DNA from: Nilaparvata lugens
Taxonomy: Eukaryota > Arthropoda > Insecta > Hemiptera > Delphacidae
Assembly (NCBI RefSeq): GCF_014356525.2
Contig: NC_052506.1
Coordinates: forward strand, 9,717,172 to 9,781,171
Reading direction: 5' to 3'
Length of the DNA stretch: 64,000 nucleotides
Shown here one piece after another: positions 33,301 to 42,614 of the stretch (the stretch's first letter is position 1; the number at the start of each line of letters is the position of its first letter). The notes beneath the pieces were generated by a model. It had not been told where the DNA came from. It ran no database searches and saw nothing but the letters and a program-made list of their open reading frames with translations. A program made the translations under genes and the position numbers.

Positions 33301-35454
33301 ATTTTACAGGTATGTTCCTTTTTTAATTGCGCGTCGACGTATATACAAGGTTTTTGGAAATTTTGAATTTCAAGTATAATATAAAAGGAGAAAGGAGCCT
33401 CCTTCATACGCCAATATTAGGGTAAAAATCAGACTATAGAATTATTCATCATAAATCAGCTGACAAATGATTACACAGATGTGTGGAGAAGCCAGTCTAT
33501 TGCTGTATTTCCATAAGGTCTATAGTTTCAATCATGTACTTGTGGATGAGAATACTGCGTGAGGTCTACTGTTCACAGAACTACTAGTTACTTAACTAAA
33601 GTGCGAGATAAATTACTTTCAACATGAAGAGGAGAAACCCATTTCTCCCTCCACAGTTTGTAGCATAGTCACTCACAGACGGACATCCTGCGCACAATTA
33701 GATGCGCCGTGTCATTTTGCTTCATGTTCTTGTGATGAAAACATCTCTGTAACATACACAAACCAATATAACTGCTGAACAGTATACTACTTGGAACATT
33801 GCCAACAATAGATGAAGGGGAGTGTTGCCGCGTCGCGTTACAAAGCTCTCTCACTCAGACACAAAAGAAGGAGAATGCCGCTAGGTAGTGGGAGTGATTA
33901 GTGGAGGATAGAGCATCGGACCTCTCCGTCTTCGAGAAAGAGCCGTGTTAAAAGTAATTTATCTCGCACTTTAGTGAACTGGAGTGAAGAGTCAAGTGGT
34001 GGCTGCGTGGTGGTGGCTGTAGTGTGCAATGCTATCAAATTTTGATGGTGGCGCTTCCATGGAAGCTCCCGTGGAAGCGCTTCCATGGTGGCCTAGTGTG
34101 CAAAGGGCCTTAGGATTTTGCGTGGGTTATGAGGCGGATGATGATGAGAGGACAAGTTTTAGGTGGGTTCCGAACAACGGGGAAGCGATTTTTCAACTCA
34201 TGAATCATATTCGGAGGAGTTTCTTAAATGACACTGGTCACCCTTCCAACGGGAGTAGCCGGCGCAAGATAATTTATGTATAAGCGTTAGCTTATCAGCG
34301 CGAACACTGAATCAAACCGCTTCCAATGCAATAAGAAGGAATATGACGTGAGAGCTCTACGGAAAATGTTCAAGAATAATATTATTAGCCTTACAGTAGT
34401 GTTGTGAGTGATGTTGTGGTAAATGAAAACACAAATTTAAAAGTGTTTGACAATTTTAAATTTGTGTTTTCAAAAATATTATTTCATGCAGCCAAAAACA
34501 TTTCAATACATGAACCATTTGGAGTGAGAAGAAATATTGATTGAACAAAAACAATATTGAAATATTGTAAGAAACAGAAATATTTTACGATTATTTATTA
34601 CCTCTTCCATTTTCTTCATTTCTTCATCAATCTTGAGTGACTCTTTCATGTCTTTGACACTCTGCTTGGTCATCTGACTGATTCGTTGAGCCACCGCTTC
34701 TTTGTGTCTTTTTCCATTTTCATGAGACTGTACGCTCTGAAAAAAATGTATAAAAAATTAAAAGAAATCATAAATAATAAGTAATATTTCAATCATTAAC
34801 TAATTTTTTATTGAATAAACAGAATAAGTAGGTGATTGAAATTGATTGTTGTACATCCTTCTTCATTGACAGTAAAAATGGAAAATATAAAAATATTGCT
34901 TAATAATATCAACTACATTTTTTATTTAATATTTTCATGTTTACGCTTTTTTCCGAATGGTGCATCTATTACTTTATAGATTAGCTCACTTAAATTATCA
35001 TGACTCTAAAATTATTGTTAAATTGCTGTGATTAATTCAATTTATTGTCAAAAATCGTAAAATGTAAGTTAATAATAGTGTGATCATTGTAATAATCTTG
35101 TATCATCTCAACTCATTTGTACAGCTGTGCTGTTAACAAATACGTTTTTGAACAGACCAGAAAATTTCTTTCAACGTTAATGATGTTTGAATTGTCATTC
35201 ATAATGACAGCATGCTTTTGAGGTGATAGTTTTCAAGTAATGTTACACTTTGAAAATACAAATCATTATCATCAAAGTATCAAAAATGGGTCAGTAGTAA
35301 TAACAAGCATGATAAAGAGCATTAATACTCAGAACAATGTGAAAAATGTTTTATAAGATTTGAGTCTCTTCCGAAACTTACCGGCTTATTGTCAGCTATC
35401 CAGCATTTGCAAAAATCACAGAATTTTCTGGCTTGAGACACCCAGTAGTCAGCC
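18190..35454 (-). CDS. WBP4: WW domain-binding protein 4 (WBP4/FBP21), spliceosome component
   Basis: Nuclear pre-mRNA splicing factor; family members join spliceosomal complexes and bind proline-rich partners through WW domains. Exons on the minus strand: 35454-35382, 34736-34602, 29837-29561, 26023-25747 or 24060-23784, and 18385-18190. With the start Met the product is about 319 aa. Domains: matrin/U1C-type zinc finger with C13, C16, H30 and H36; a basic coiled region; one WW domain with W144 and W166 split across two exons; a lysine/glutamate-rich middle; PYGGWKTVE (human PYGEWQEI); and a C-terminal FKEKKVTS...FKKRK...RQR.DD block that matches the vertebrate protein closely. Vertebrate WBP4 has two WW domains, this one has one. 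The exon with the end of the WW domain is present twice. The ATG is apparently split by the first intron; exon 1 was not located. Confidence 0.93.
18456..19028. mobile_element. Foldback made of two inverted mariner-type 3' ends
   Basis: Ends CAGGGTTATCATAAAAGAAC and TTATTTTATGATAACTCTG, each next to TA. On the minus strand from about 18750 the left arm reads LKNRIKEPMTTIIEEMLSNV and REIYYRLGICRATKGAL, typical of the C-terminal tail of an IS630/mariner transposase. The right arm carries the same tail, more decayed, on the plus strand. The arms meet tail-to-tail near 18745. No catalytic part remains. Confidence 0.8.
19029..19550 (+). mobile_element. Interspersed repeat family E, copy 2, with LINE tail inserted
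   Basis: CGGATCTCGAAAACGGCTCT at 19080 and GAGCGAAGCTCGGTGCCCTG near 19535 mark the two ends. Between them from about 19345 lies a sequence with AACAGTTTTGGGCTGTGC and a TCAATAAATAAATAA tail, the same 3' LINE tail seen inverted at 31250-31400. Confidence 0.6.
19679..19840. repeat. Inverted pair of family P hammerhead-like repeats
   Basis: The minus strand reads ATCACTTGATATTGGCATCA then TAGCCGAAACATGCTGTGAG; the plus strand has ATCACTTAATAATGGCATCA then TAGCCGAAACATATTGTGAG. Each half holds CAC/GTG stem ends, a GGC/GCC stem II and GAAAC. The two halves are arranged head-to-head around 19765. Confidence 0.6.
20476..21549. repeat. Composite palindrome, arrangement A-B-C-A'-C'-B'
   Basis: Block A (20476-20603) recurs inverted as A' (21014-21141). 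Block B (20604-20790) recurs inverted at 21345-21549, and block C (about 20860-21013) recurs inverted at about 21139-21290. C and C' meet as CCTACTAAGTA and TACTTAGTAGG on either side of A'. So a B-C-C'-B' palindrome carries A' at its exact centre, while A sits beside B outside it. Every ORF here is repeat-derived. Confidence 0.85.
22768..22957. mobile_element. Palindromic MITE, GGGCAAGC..GCTTGGCCC ends
   Basis: Arms run GGGCAAGCTACAAGAAGCG, TTTTTGCAC and TCCGATTGGCTGATTATCAG, with inverted partners to the right. Preceded by TAA. A duplicate sits at 24711-24911 within the second tandem unit. Confidence 0.75.
23784..24060 (-). CDS. WBP4: WBP4 WW-completing exon, copy 2 (distal)
   Basis: 277 nt with the same boundaries: acceptor TTTAATAG, donor GTAACA. 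The frame is intact and all WW residues are kept. Splicing both copies in series would read AGA ATC TCG ... and hit TGA at the ninth codon. Which copy is used cannot be told from sequence. Confidence 0.9.
24711..24911. mobile_element. Duplicate of the GGGCAAGC MITE
   Basis: Same element and same insertion point as at 22768-22957, copied with the tandem unit. It has an added AAAAACGCTTG repeat in the right arm. Confidence 0.75.
25747..26023 (-). CDS. WBP4: WBP4 WW-completing exon, copy 1 (proximal)
   Basis: 277 nt, acceptor preceded by TTCAATAG, donor GTAACA. Encodes ESRWEAPPEGYVSIEEQTK, the second WW tryptophan and prolines, then a K/E-rich stretch and PDPYGGWKTVETR. The other copy differs at five residues (A/S, L/S, E/G, E/K, H/P). 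The length is 1 mod 3, so only one copy can be used per mRNA. Confidence 0.9.
27398..28147. mobile_element. Two inverted mariner 5' ends at the palindrome centre
   Basis: Ends CAGAGTGTCTGATAAGTCAC and GTGACTTATCAGACTCTG, both beside TA. The plus strand from 27543 reads PPLLSVKERVEIGAL. The minus strand from about 28010 reads the same start and continues through VRVQRWWRAERGIQATLNTK, SKLLTTGSVADTKRSGRPST and RESGISRYSVATILKKDLN, the paired helix-turn-helix N-terminus of a mariner-type transposase. The catalytic domain is absent from both arms; the left arm is truncated earlier. Confidence 0.82.
28447..28680 (+). mobile_element. Short interspersed repeat, TCTATACTATAATAAAGGA start
   Basis: Starts TCTATACTATAATAAAGGAA and ends CTTGCGAAGCACGGGTTACC. 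A second start is at 28313, a third near 28826, and the mirrored copy lies at about 27000-27235. Similar in plan to family E (TC start, GCGAAGC near the end). The interior has no ORF. Confidence 0.55.
29096..29463. mobile_element. MITE with GGGCCGGTTTCCGAGCTCGG ends, TAA duplication
   Basis: GGGCCGGTTTCCGAGCTCGG and its inverted partner CCGAGCTCGGAATCCGGCCC, flanked by TAA on both sides. Arms of about 100 bp include CGGGGCGTAGTCGCAG against CTGCGACTTCGCCCCG. PIF/Harbinger-type by duplication length. Confidence 0.85.
29561..29837 (-). CDS. WBP4: WBP4 exon with first half of the WW domain
   Basis: Acceptor TTTTTGCAG, donor GTAATC; 277 nt. Encodes AAMKAYLKDVESNPDY, a lysine-rich linker with IPIAPPPEK, then KKWYEAQSDEGYTYYWNYIT, which is the first tryptophan and the central aromatic block of a WW domain. 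Ends in phase 1 inside the glycine codon of TGES. Confidence 0.93.
30455..30619. mobile_element. Perfectly palindromic MITE, AGGTGCGTACAG ends, TTA duplication
   Basis: AGGTGCGTACAGATATACGC to TGAGCAATTCACTTTTAATC is mirrored almost exactly in the right half, with TTA on both flanks. Same family as 7667-7902 and 51692-52156. Confidence 0.85.
30692..31253 (-). pseudogene. LINE reverse-transcriptase C-terminus, split by an insertion
   Basis: The minus strand from 31253 reads LLPASCLTQLRIPSI and HNKICPSCSSGNETLEHF, the C-x2-C...H knuckle common at the end of jockey/R1-like LINE proteins. From 30885 it resumes as HCPVYEEIRKKYICNFLFNI and ends EKRGYPLVSYD at the stop 30692-30694. The gap (30884-31082) is a separate palindromic insertion. 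Rejoined in concept the order is correct, so this was one ORF end. No upstream RT domain is present. Confidence 0.7.
30884..31082. mobile_element. Family P palindrome inserted into a LINE, 14-bp target duplication
   Basis: Flanked by GGGCAATGGAATAG (30870-30883) and GGGAAATGGAATAG (31083-31096), a one-mismatch direct duplication. The arms AAATCTCAGTACCCTTTTTG and CAAAAAGGGTACTGAGATTT enclose ATCACAACATGTTTCAACA and TTGAAACATGTTGTGAT. The long duplication points to a retroelement-type insertion rather than a DNA transposon. Confidence 0.7.
31250..31400 (-). mobile_element. LINE 3' tail with ATT-repeat end
   Basis: On the minus strand: AACAGTTTTGGGCTGTGCCT, GTTGATCCTCCCC and a tail of ATTATTATT type. 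The same phrase, in variants, occurs near 19440, 40350 and 49160, marking several truncated copies of one LINE family. Confidence 0.55.
32300..32365 (+). mobile_element. SINE-like repeat, uninterrupted copy
   Basis: TTTATTAGGCGGAGTTAGGACTTTT AAGTCCTCTCCACCACTCA without the MITE present in the copy at 15896. It serves as the empty site. An inverted copy lies at 36137-36218. Confidence 0.55.
32911..33080 (+). pseudogene. MADF-domain coding remnant
   Basis: Reads DIERFILEVESRPAIWDMSS, then KLYADRDEKKNSWRELVNLF and PEKDHL. 'FI..V..RP.IWD......D...K...W..L' is the MADF pattern (DNA-binding, Adf-1 type). The nearest ATG upstream (32893) is out of frame, and stops precede this frame, so it is not a complete gene. 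By position it belongs to the surrounding Harbinger-type element. Confidence 0.72.
33187..33590 (+). mobile_element. Interspersed repeat family G, copy 1
   Basis: Starts TGACCGAGCGAAGTGAGGTC and ends GAGGTCTACTGTTCACAGAA CTACTAGTTA. It shares GCGCGTCGACGTATATACAA and GCATTTACGGCGAAACGCGG with the copy at 61285-61690. A longer inverted copy lies at 62636-63399. Confidence 0.7.
33594..33974. mobile_element. MITE with CTAAAGTGCGAGATAAATTA ends
   Basis: ACTAAAGTGCGAGATAAATTACTTT at the left and AAAGTAATTTATCTCGCACTTTAGT at the right. Only the outer 27 bp or so are inverted; the middle is unrelated. Nested within the Harbinger-type element. Confidence 0.7.
34110..34300 (+). other. Unrecognised open stretch next to the Harbinger element
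   Basis: An open frame reads ADDDERTSFRWVPNNGEAIF and QLMNHIRRSFLNDTGHPS then stops at 34281. Composition is more protein-like than its surroundings, but I recognise no family and see no convincing splice sites. It may be part of a transposon into which the element was inserted. Confidence 0.25.
34425..34475. repeat. Short hairpin in a WBP4 intron
   Basis: GAAAACACAAATTTAAAA is followed after a short loop by TTTTAAATTTGTGTTTTC, a near-perfect stem of 18 bp. No further structure. Confidence 0.7.
34602..34736 (-). CDS. WBP4: WBP4 exon completing the zinc finger
   Basis: Acceptor TTTTTTCAG, donor GTAATA; 45 codons in phase 0. Encodes SVQSHENGKRHKEAVAQRIS, giving the two zinc-binding histidines, then a charged helix ending EEMKKMEE. 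Confidence 0.92.
35382..35454 (-). CDS. WBP4: WBP4 exon with zinc-finger start
   Basis: Acceptor CTGTTCCAG-like (TTCCAG), donor GTAAGT. Encodes ADYWVSQARKFCDFCKCWIA and DNKP, almost the human N-terminus (ADYWKSQPKKFCDYCKCWIADNRP). The leading G completes an ATG whose AT must come from the preceding exon. Confidence 0.92.
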
Positions 35455-35538
35455 CTGGAACAGTGATTCAATTATTAGAATAAAACAATAATGAAACAAA
35501 TAATTCTATGATAATGATCTCTGATTGACATTATTTTT

Positions 35539-35674
35539 ACTTTCCTTGCCCTACTACCATAGGTAAGGAAAGTATTGCTTTCCAAAAAAAATTAAGGTAC
35601 CCTAATTTCAAGTTTTCTATACGTTTCAAGGTCCCCTGAGTCCAAAAACATGATTTTTGGGTGTTGGTCTGTGT

Positions 35675-35732
<58 letters not shown>

Positions 35733-35744
35733 TGTGTGTGGTGT

Positions 35745-35789
<45 letters not shown>

Positions 35790-36452
35790 CTGTGAACACG
35801 ATAACTCCATTCCTAATCAACCGATTGACTTGAAATTTTAAACTTAAGGTCCTTATACCATGAGGATCTGACAATAAGAAATTCAATAAAATTGAATTCA
35901 AAATGGCGGAAAAATGGTGGATAATATTACTAAAAAACCATGTTTTTCACGGTTTTCTCGAAAACGGCTCTAACGATTTTCTTCAAATTTATACCATGGA
36001 TAGCTATTTATAAGCCCTATCAACTGACATGAGTCTCATTTTTGGGAAAATTGCAGGAGCTCCGTAATATTCTTTTGAAAAATGGCGGATAATCACTAAA
36101 AAAACATGGAAATGGACTTTGTAACCTCCTTCTCGTGCATGAGAAGGTTGAGTGGTAGAAAGGACTTTCTAGTCCTAACTCCGCCTAATAAAGAGTATTT
36201 TCATTTTCATTTTCATGAGGTAGGTAGGTAGAGCAGTTCATAAAAAGAACACATAGTCGAGATATTCATCTGTAGAACAGCTGTTTTGACGACTTTAAAA
36301 AAATGACGACTAAAAAAAATCATCGAATTTCACAATTTACACAAAGGAAAAAGTACTCTGAAAACAATTATATATACACATATACAAAAGTCTGATCGTA
36401 GTTTCAAATATGAGCAAGGAAAGTTGTGTGAGTGTACCACACCAGATTTTTA
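35539..36452 (+). mobile_element. Interspersed repeat family F, copy 2, with SINE inside
   Basis: Same ends as at 14470: ACTTTCCTTGCCC with the AAGGAAAG hairpin, and CACCACACCAGATTTTT. Its TG microsatellite is greatly expanded (35669-35787). A SINE-like copy (36137-36218, inverted) is inserted near its 3' third. Confidence 0.7.
35669..35787. repeat. Long TG/CA microsatellite
   Basis: Nearly uninterrupted TG dinucleotides with a few TGG breaks. It creates His-Thr and Cys-Val ORFs that are not genes. Confidence 0.95.
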
Positions 36453-36795
36453 AATTATGATTTTTTAAAATCAAATAAATGAAACCAAACGAAATTAGCA
36501 TAATTAATACCTAAGTGAGAAAAAGACATTACGATTCTCGCAAATAGCATCTGGAAAATGCAAGACATGACTTATAATACGTTGATCGATGCTGTATTGT
36601 AGCCTACTACGAATTTAGAAATGAACCACTCACGCCAATTGTGTAGTAAGAATTTTGAATTTTCATCATTGCTCTTTTGGATTTTTTTTGGATTGAATAA
36701 AATAAAAACTACCTAGCCTACTAAATATATGCATGGTCTTTCTACTTTTACATACGGTACAGTAAATTAGTATAAAAATCGTGTATACCAATTAT

Positions 36796-36926
36796 TACTT
36801 TCCTTGCCCTATTACCATAGGTAAGGAAAGTATTGCTTTCCAAAAAAATTAAGGTACCCAAATTTCCAAATTTCTATACGTTTCAAAGTCCCCTGAGTCC
36901 AAAAAAGTGGTTTTTGGGTATTGGTC

Positions 36927-36962
<36 letters not shown>

Positions 36963-37619
36963 TGTATGTGCGTCTGTGTACACGATATTTCATCTCCCAA
37001 TTAACGGAATGATTTGAAATTTGGAACTTAAGGTCCTTACACTATAAGGATCCGACACGAACATTTTCGATCAAATGCAATTCAATATGGCGGCTAAAAT
37101 GGCGAAAATGTCAAAAACTGGGTTTTTCGCGATTTTCTCGAAAACGGCTCCAACGATTTTGATCAAATTCATACCTAGAAAAGTCATTGGTAAGCTCTAT
37201 CAACTGCCACAAGTCTCATATCTGTAAAAATTTCAGGAGCACTGCACCATCTATGCAAAGTTTGGTTTTAGATTCCCAATTGTCAGGCTTCAGATACAAT
37301 TTAAACGAAAAAATTCGAGTGGAAAAGATTGAGCATAAAAATCTCTACAATTAATGTTCAGTAACATTTTCACCTAAAATTGAAAATAAGCTCGAAATTC
37401 GAGAAAATGTTTTTATTTCAATTACAAACTGTTGATTCTATTAAATCATTCACTATGAAGATATAGCAGATCTCGTGTATATCTAGCGTTAATGTCCTGT
37501 CACCAGCTGGCTCAGATCTTAGAAAAGTAGACTTGAGATTCGCGGGAACACTAGCGTCAGTTGATAAATTTTCATAACGGCAAGGAAAGTTGTGTGAGTG
37601 CACCACACCAGATTTTTTT
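36796..37619 (+). mobile_element. Interspersed repeat family F, copy 3
   Basis: Starts ACTTTCCTTGCCC, contains a short TG run and CGATTTTCTCGAAAACGGCTC, and ends CACCACACCAGATTTTTTTG. It resembles copy 1 (14470) more than copy 2, for example in GGATCCGACACRAACATTTT. Confidence 0.72.
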
Positions 37620-38314
37620 GATTAGTACTATTAAAACTATAAACTATGACTAAATATTATGAGAATATAATTTCAGTATTCAATATTTCAAAACCATCAA
37701 TGAACCAGAGACTATATAGTTATAGGTATTTATGTATTTATCAGGTAACGCTTTTTCAAATAAAACTGCTAAGTACTATGAATCAAAGAGATATGACACT
37801 ATTTAATCTCATTTTTTAGTGTCTCGTATAGTAACTCTTTTGCAGTATTATTAAATTTCTTTGAGAATATTTTGCTCAATTCTCAATCTTTGCAGCTAGA
37901 AATACAAAAGGACTGAAAAATGGAACCTAAAAGAAGAAAAACATCCAGTTTTCAGCTTAACAATACAAATAGAAAGCACTCGCTTCATACGGCTGAAAAA
38001 ACTAATACAGCTTCCAATTTCTCTAAAGAGACTAAATTTAGAGAAATTTGATTACCGCAGCAGCCAGCAGCTTTCGATGGAAACTAAGATTCATCCAGTT
38101 TTTGTTTGTTTATTTGAATGAGCTGCCAATACAGTATAAAGCTCCCCTGGTATTGTGCCAAGCTATTACTTGTTAGTGTCTTGAATGTCTTCCAGTGCCA
38201 AATTCTAGTTATTTCACACTAATTATTTCGCATAGATAATAGTGCAGTGACTTGTATTGCATCAGTCCGAAGCACGTGAATACAGACAAGAAAGCATCAA
38301 TTGACAAATTCGCT

Positions 38315-38690
38315 GGTAGTGAACACACCTGTTACTTTACCTGAACAGTGTACAAAGTACAAATTTCTAGTTTCATTCATTGAATCATTATTTTATCAAG
38401 TTAATTTCCAATAACTTAACATAAAGTACTATAGAAGAAAACAAATAATAACCAAAATTAATCTGAAAACTATTATCAATCTGGAATTTGAACACAGTGA
38501 AAACACCTGTTACTTTACCTGAACAGTGTACAAAGTACAAATTTCTAGTTTCATTCATTGAATCATTATTTTATCAAGTTAATTTCCAATAACTCAACAT
38601 AAAGTACTATAGAAGAAAACAAATAATAACCAAAATGAATCTCAAAACTATTATCAATCTGGAATTTGAACACAAGAATAATAAGTTTCT
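38315..38690. repeat. Two-copy tandem repeat, about 180-bp unit
   Basis: CACCTGTTACTTTACCTGAA occurs at about 38327 and 38506, each followed by the same roughly 170 bases ending AATCTGGAATTTGAACACA. Near-identical copies, non-coding. Confidence 0.85.
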
Positions 38691-39206
38691 CAAGTGTATT
38701 CACAAGATTTATTGGAGATAATATTTCAAACGGACCAATACTCTGAACAAAATAACTTTTGACTTGGAGGAATCTGCGGCGCAGAGAAATGGAGGGAGAT
38801 CAGCCAATTACAGTGATGGATAGAGTCATAGGTAGAAGCGCAGTTACCAATTTATCGATTAGAGTCAGTCGACTGAAGGCTTTCAGAGAGGAAGCTCCGT
38901 TGAGAGCTTGAATACTCACTAGAAATTAGAGAATGCTATGGCCGGTTCTGAACGGCAACATCACCGTCGTTGAATCCCTACCTCTGTATGCCTCTCTGCT
39001 GCGCATGTCCCTCCAAAGTCAGAAGTTATTTTGTACGGAGTATAGTTATTACAAGACAAGACTTTCATCTCAATCATAAACACCTAATATATGAAAAAAT
39101 GAAATATAGTTCAAGTGATAATATAACTTTGATGAATAGTCAACCTACGAAATCTAGTAACTTCTATCTATATGATGAATATATATAATAGATTTATGCG
39201 GATAAG

Positions 39207-39360
39207 GCCCGGTTGCACAAAAGCCGGTTCAATCTTAACCTTGATTAATTTCACGAGAACCAATCAGAGATGGCCTTTTTGATAAGACGGCTTCTCTGAT
39301 TGGTTCTCGTGGAATTAACCACGATTAAAATTTAACCGGCTTTTGTGCTACCGGCACTAA
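39207..39360. mobile_element. MITE family T, copy 2
   Basis: GGCCCGGTTGCACAAAAGCC at the left and GGCTTTTGTGCTACCGGC at the right, with CTCTGATTGGTTCTCGTGG facing its complement. The best-preserved copy of this family here. Confidence 0.8.
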
Positions 39361-39762
39361 GAATTTATAATGTTAATTTTTAATGGTGATAGCTTAGAAA
39401 CTAAATCAATTCGATGATATTGGCATCTTGGTTGCCTTGAGTTGCGTTTTCCAGATTCTATAACCACAACAGCAACTGCGAAGAGTAAGTTTTCATGGTT
39501 CAAAAGATACAGTCATAATATAAATAATCTACAGATTGATTACTTTAAACAAGACATTTTGTTATTCAAGATTTCTGACTCAATTTTAAGCCGAGGATGC
39601 AGGATTAAAACCGGAGATATGTCTACCATACCGCTTGTATAGTTGATTAGCATTATATTATAGATATATATTAGATTATACTTGATTATTCAGATCTATG
39701 AAGAAGAATAAAAGAAGAGATTCATCCTATATCCATGTGGAGTACACCATGAGAGACTGGAA

Positions 39763-40512
39763 TCCTATACTATTAAACGAGCAATTTCTTTTTAGATGTT
39801 TTTATGTTTATATAATAATGTTTTTATGTATTATATATCTGTATGTGACCGGATCTCGAAAACGGCTCTAACGATTCTCACGAAATTTGGAACAAAGTAG
39901 GTTTATGATATGAAAATTCGATTGCACTAGGTCTCAACCCTGGGATAACTCGCTGAAGGACATTAAAAGGATATAAATACGACCTTGGAAAAACAGCTGG
40001 AAATTTTGTCGTCTGTCGATACAGTAATGGAAGTGAGTGAACAAATGCATGTGTGGGATCATTCAGCTGATCTCACGAGAAGAAAAATTCAGCAAGAAAA
40101 ATTCATTTTTGCTTATTTTTCTTTTTTTTGGAAAACTTCAGAAAGTCCAAAATAGTAGCTAGATGCTGTTAGTGTATTAACAAATATTGTAGCAAACATA
40201 GTATATCATTCTAAATCGAATTTATAGTATATCTATTTGTAATTTATGATGTGTTTGTTTTTTGAAGTGTAATAAATTGTTATTTTGATAAGTGATAGTA
40301 GATTAACCTAGATTTTGATTTGGACTGTACCTAGTATAAATTTGAAAGGGACAGTTTTGGGCATAAGCCTGTTGTGCCTCCTCATATAACTGTAAAAATA
40401 ATCGTACGACTGAGAAAATGAATAAATAAATATAAAATATAAATTCAATCTTTCGTTACAAATTTCCTATGCTTTTACACTCCAGAGCGAAGCTCGGTCC
40501 CCCGATATTATA
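39763..40512 (+). mobile_element. Interspersed repeat family E, copy 3, with LINE tail inserted
   Basis: TCCTATACTATTAAACGAGC at the start and GAGCGAAGCTCGGTCCCCCG ATATTATA at the end. The middle (about 40160-40440) has GGACAGTTTTGGGCATAAGC and AATAAATAAATAT, a LINE tail as in copy 2. Confidence 0.65.
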
Positions 40513-41291
40513 TACTAACCGGCAGCTTATCCAGCAACATCACTTTATCACTTACCCAGCATAGTCAAGGAAAATATAAAACGTCTCGGTAAAAACCTAC
40601 GTTAAACCTTTCAAAGTGTCTGATATTTAAAAAGCTCAAGTACCGTATAAGTGCTTAATAATGCTTGAGATGAATAAAATATTAAAGCTGGAGCTGGCTT
40701 TCTTATTTGTTCACAAACCATGAACTGCTTGTTTTCAGATTGATTCCTACAAATTTTGCAGATTAATAATGAACGAAGAAATTAATTACTGATAGATAGC
40801 TGGATAAAAAAAGTAATCATCATAGAACATTTCAAAATTAATGCTAGAGAACTTGATAAGCTGCAATTGAGCAATTTATTTCCTAACTAGCTGAACCATT
40901 ATCGGTTAAATTAGTGTTTTAATCCCCACACGACGAATAATTTACCAAAGGACTATTCAATTAGGATGAAGAATAATGAAAAAGTTTTAAGCTAAAGAAC
41001 TGACTCCAGCCATATAGTTGTTTTCGGTATACGGTAATTCAGGATAAATAATAATTAATATGATTCAACATTCATAGTTTATTGATATAACAATTATTCA
41101 ACAATGAAATAAAATACATTAATACAGGCAAAAAGACTAATTTCTAGAATCCTTCCTTATTTCTATATAAGATTTAAATGACAAACATTAAATATTCTTA
41201 AAATAAATTTGACATTTTATACAAGTTAATTATCTAATTGATGAATATACAAACTGAAGCCAAATTACATCAATTTTTTGAAAATGTGTAA
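40513..41291. other. Non-coding AT-rich stretch
   Basis: No ORF of interest, no palindrome and no family member was recognised. It may be intron or intergenic DNA. Confidence 0.5.
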
Positions 41292-41478
41292 AGCTGCGTT
41301 TACACCAAAGTTATTAACAAAATGTTAATAACTTAATCCTTATAGATTCTATTAGATTGAATATAACTTATAATAAACATGATGAACAAGGTGTTTGTCA
41401 AGTTTCGTTCAATCTAATAGAATCTATAAGGATTAAGTTATCAACATTTTGTTAATAACTTTGGTGTAAACTCTAGCT
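41292..41478. mobile_element. MITE family S, copy 2
   Basis: Starts AGCTGCGTTTACACCAAAGT and ends ACTTTGGTGTAAACTCTAGCT, with AATCTAATAGAATCTATAAG in the right arm matching the left. Flanks are TAA and TTA. Confidence 0.8.
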
Positions 41479-42477
41479 TTAGATACAATAGGCCTATTAG
41501 ATTGTTTTACTAGCATCTTCATTATTGAAAAGCAAATTTTACTAATTGAACCAAAATTCTTCTATAAGCTGCGGTTTCACTATAAGAAACGGCCAGCTAC
41601 GAGCAGTGGTTAATTTTTTGTAGATTTGAGCTTTCAGTTTTAAAATTGGTCAAGGAATTCATAGACTTTTGGCTTGAAAGGCCTGCTTCTCGAAATAAAA
41701 CATCCATTGATTAATAACAACACTCAATGCAATGTGACCAATAACAGCTGGTTGGATTCTTTCCAAACAACTGTCTTTTCGAGACTTGAATTTTAAAGCT
41801 TTTGCACAATTTCCAATCATTTGAAGCAATTTCAGAAGTCTTCAATAAAGTATAAACCAATATTGTATGATACAGGAACAAAATATTATCTAGAAGGAAA
41901 GAACTACTTTTTAACTTTATTAAAAATGACAAAGAATCAATAAATAATGCCTAAAAATCAATAAATAATGCCTGTAGTACCGTGTATGAAATAAAAGAAG
42001 AACAGAGATAATAACTAAGGCAACTTCGATATTCTGATTCAGATTAATTTGATCGAGCTCTTTAAATATAAGTCATGACACAATCCCGTGATGCATTGCA
42101 AAATCGCCATTTTATGGAGTTCTAGTTCACCAATTTTCAAAATTATCAGCTGTTATCACTATAGATTGAACAGCTTGACGTGTTGTTATATTGTTCAAGG
42201 AATATTACTTGGCTTTGAATTGTAGAATAAATTCTTCCGACAGAACAGAATTATAACATTTAGTTTCCAACTAGGAACTGAATTGTTGATTTTTAGATTT
42301 AATTGATTGGGAACTTGTTTTTGAGGTTAGCCTTTTGTCCCAATGCCTTATGAATCATAACAAGTTACAAGAATAAGAACAATTTTTAATCATACAAAAT
42401 TAACTATTGAAATTAATTATTATTAAAAAATCGAAAACCTGAATTTACATAATATTATCTGAACCAGAATATTGTTT

Positions 42478-42614
42478 TTAAAAAGCATAATGCATGATTT
42501 TGTTATGAGCAGATTCGAATATTTCAAATGTACCGTCATAAAGACCCCACATAATGGCCGCTCCATAAGGAACACGAGTGTCATGACCTGTATTTATAGA
42601 CCTTGATTTGATTG
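42478..42614 (-). CDS. Candidate C-terminal coding exon, unknown protein
   Basis: On the minus strand an acceptor CTCTTCTCAG is followed by 45 codons ending in TAA, reading IKSRSINTGHDTRVPYGAAI then MWGLYDGTFEIFESAHNKIM. The composition (His, Gly, Trp, Asp, no low complexity) looks coding against a very AT-rich background. It starts in phase 1. I do not recognise the family. If real, its upstream exons must lie at higher coordinates; a phase-compatible tiny first exon exists at 60559-60574. Confidence 0.45.

Larger units (their letters stand above)
32599..34109. mobile_element. PIF/Harbinger-type element with MADF remnant and nested repeats
   Basis: Ends GGCCCTTTGCACACTGAGCC and its partner GGCCTAGTGTGCAAAGGGCC, flanked by TTG and TTA. 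The inner arms contain CCATGGAAGCG and CGCTTCCATGG. The left half repeats CACACTAGAGCCACCAG. A MADF-domain coding remnant sits at 32911-33080. Harbinger elements carry a MADF/Myb-like second protein, which fits. The nuclease gene is missing. Two other repeats (33187-33590 and 33594-33974) are inserted inside. Confidence 0.7.

Noticed and set aside
35592..35901. His-Thr and Cys-Val repeat ORFs
   Set aside because: Translation of a TG/CA microsatellite inside a family F repeat.
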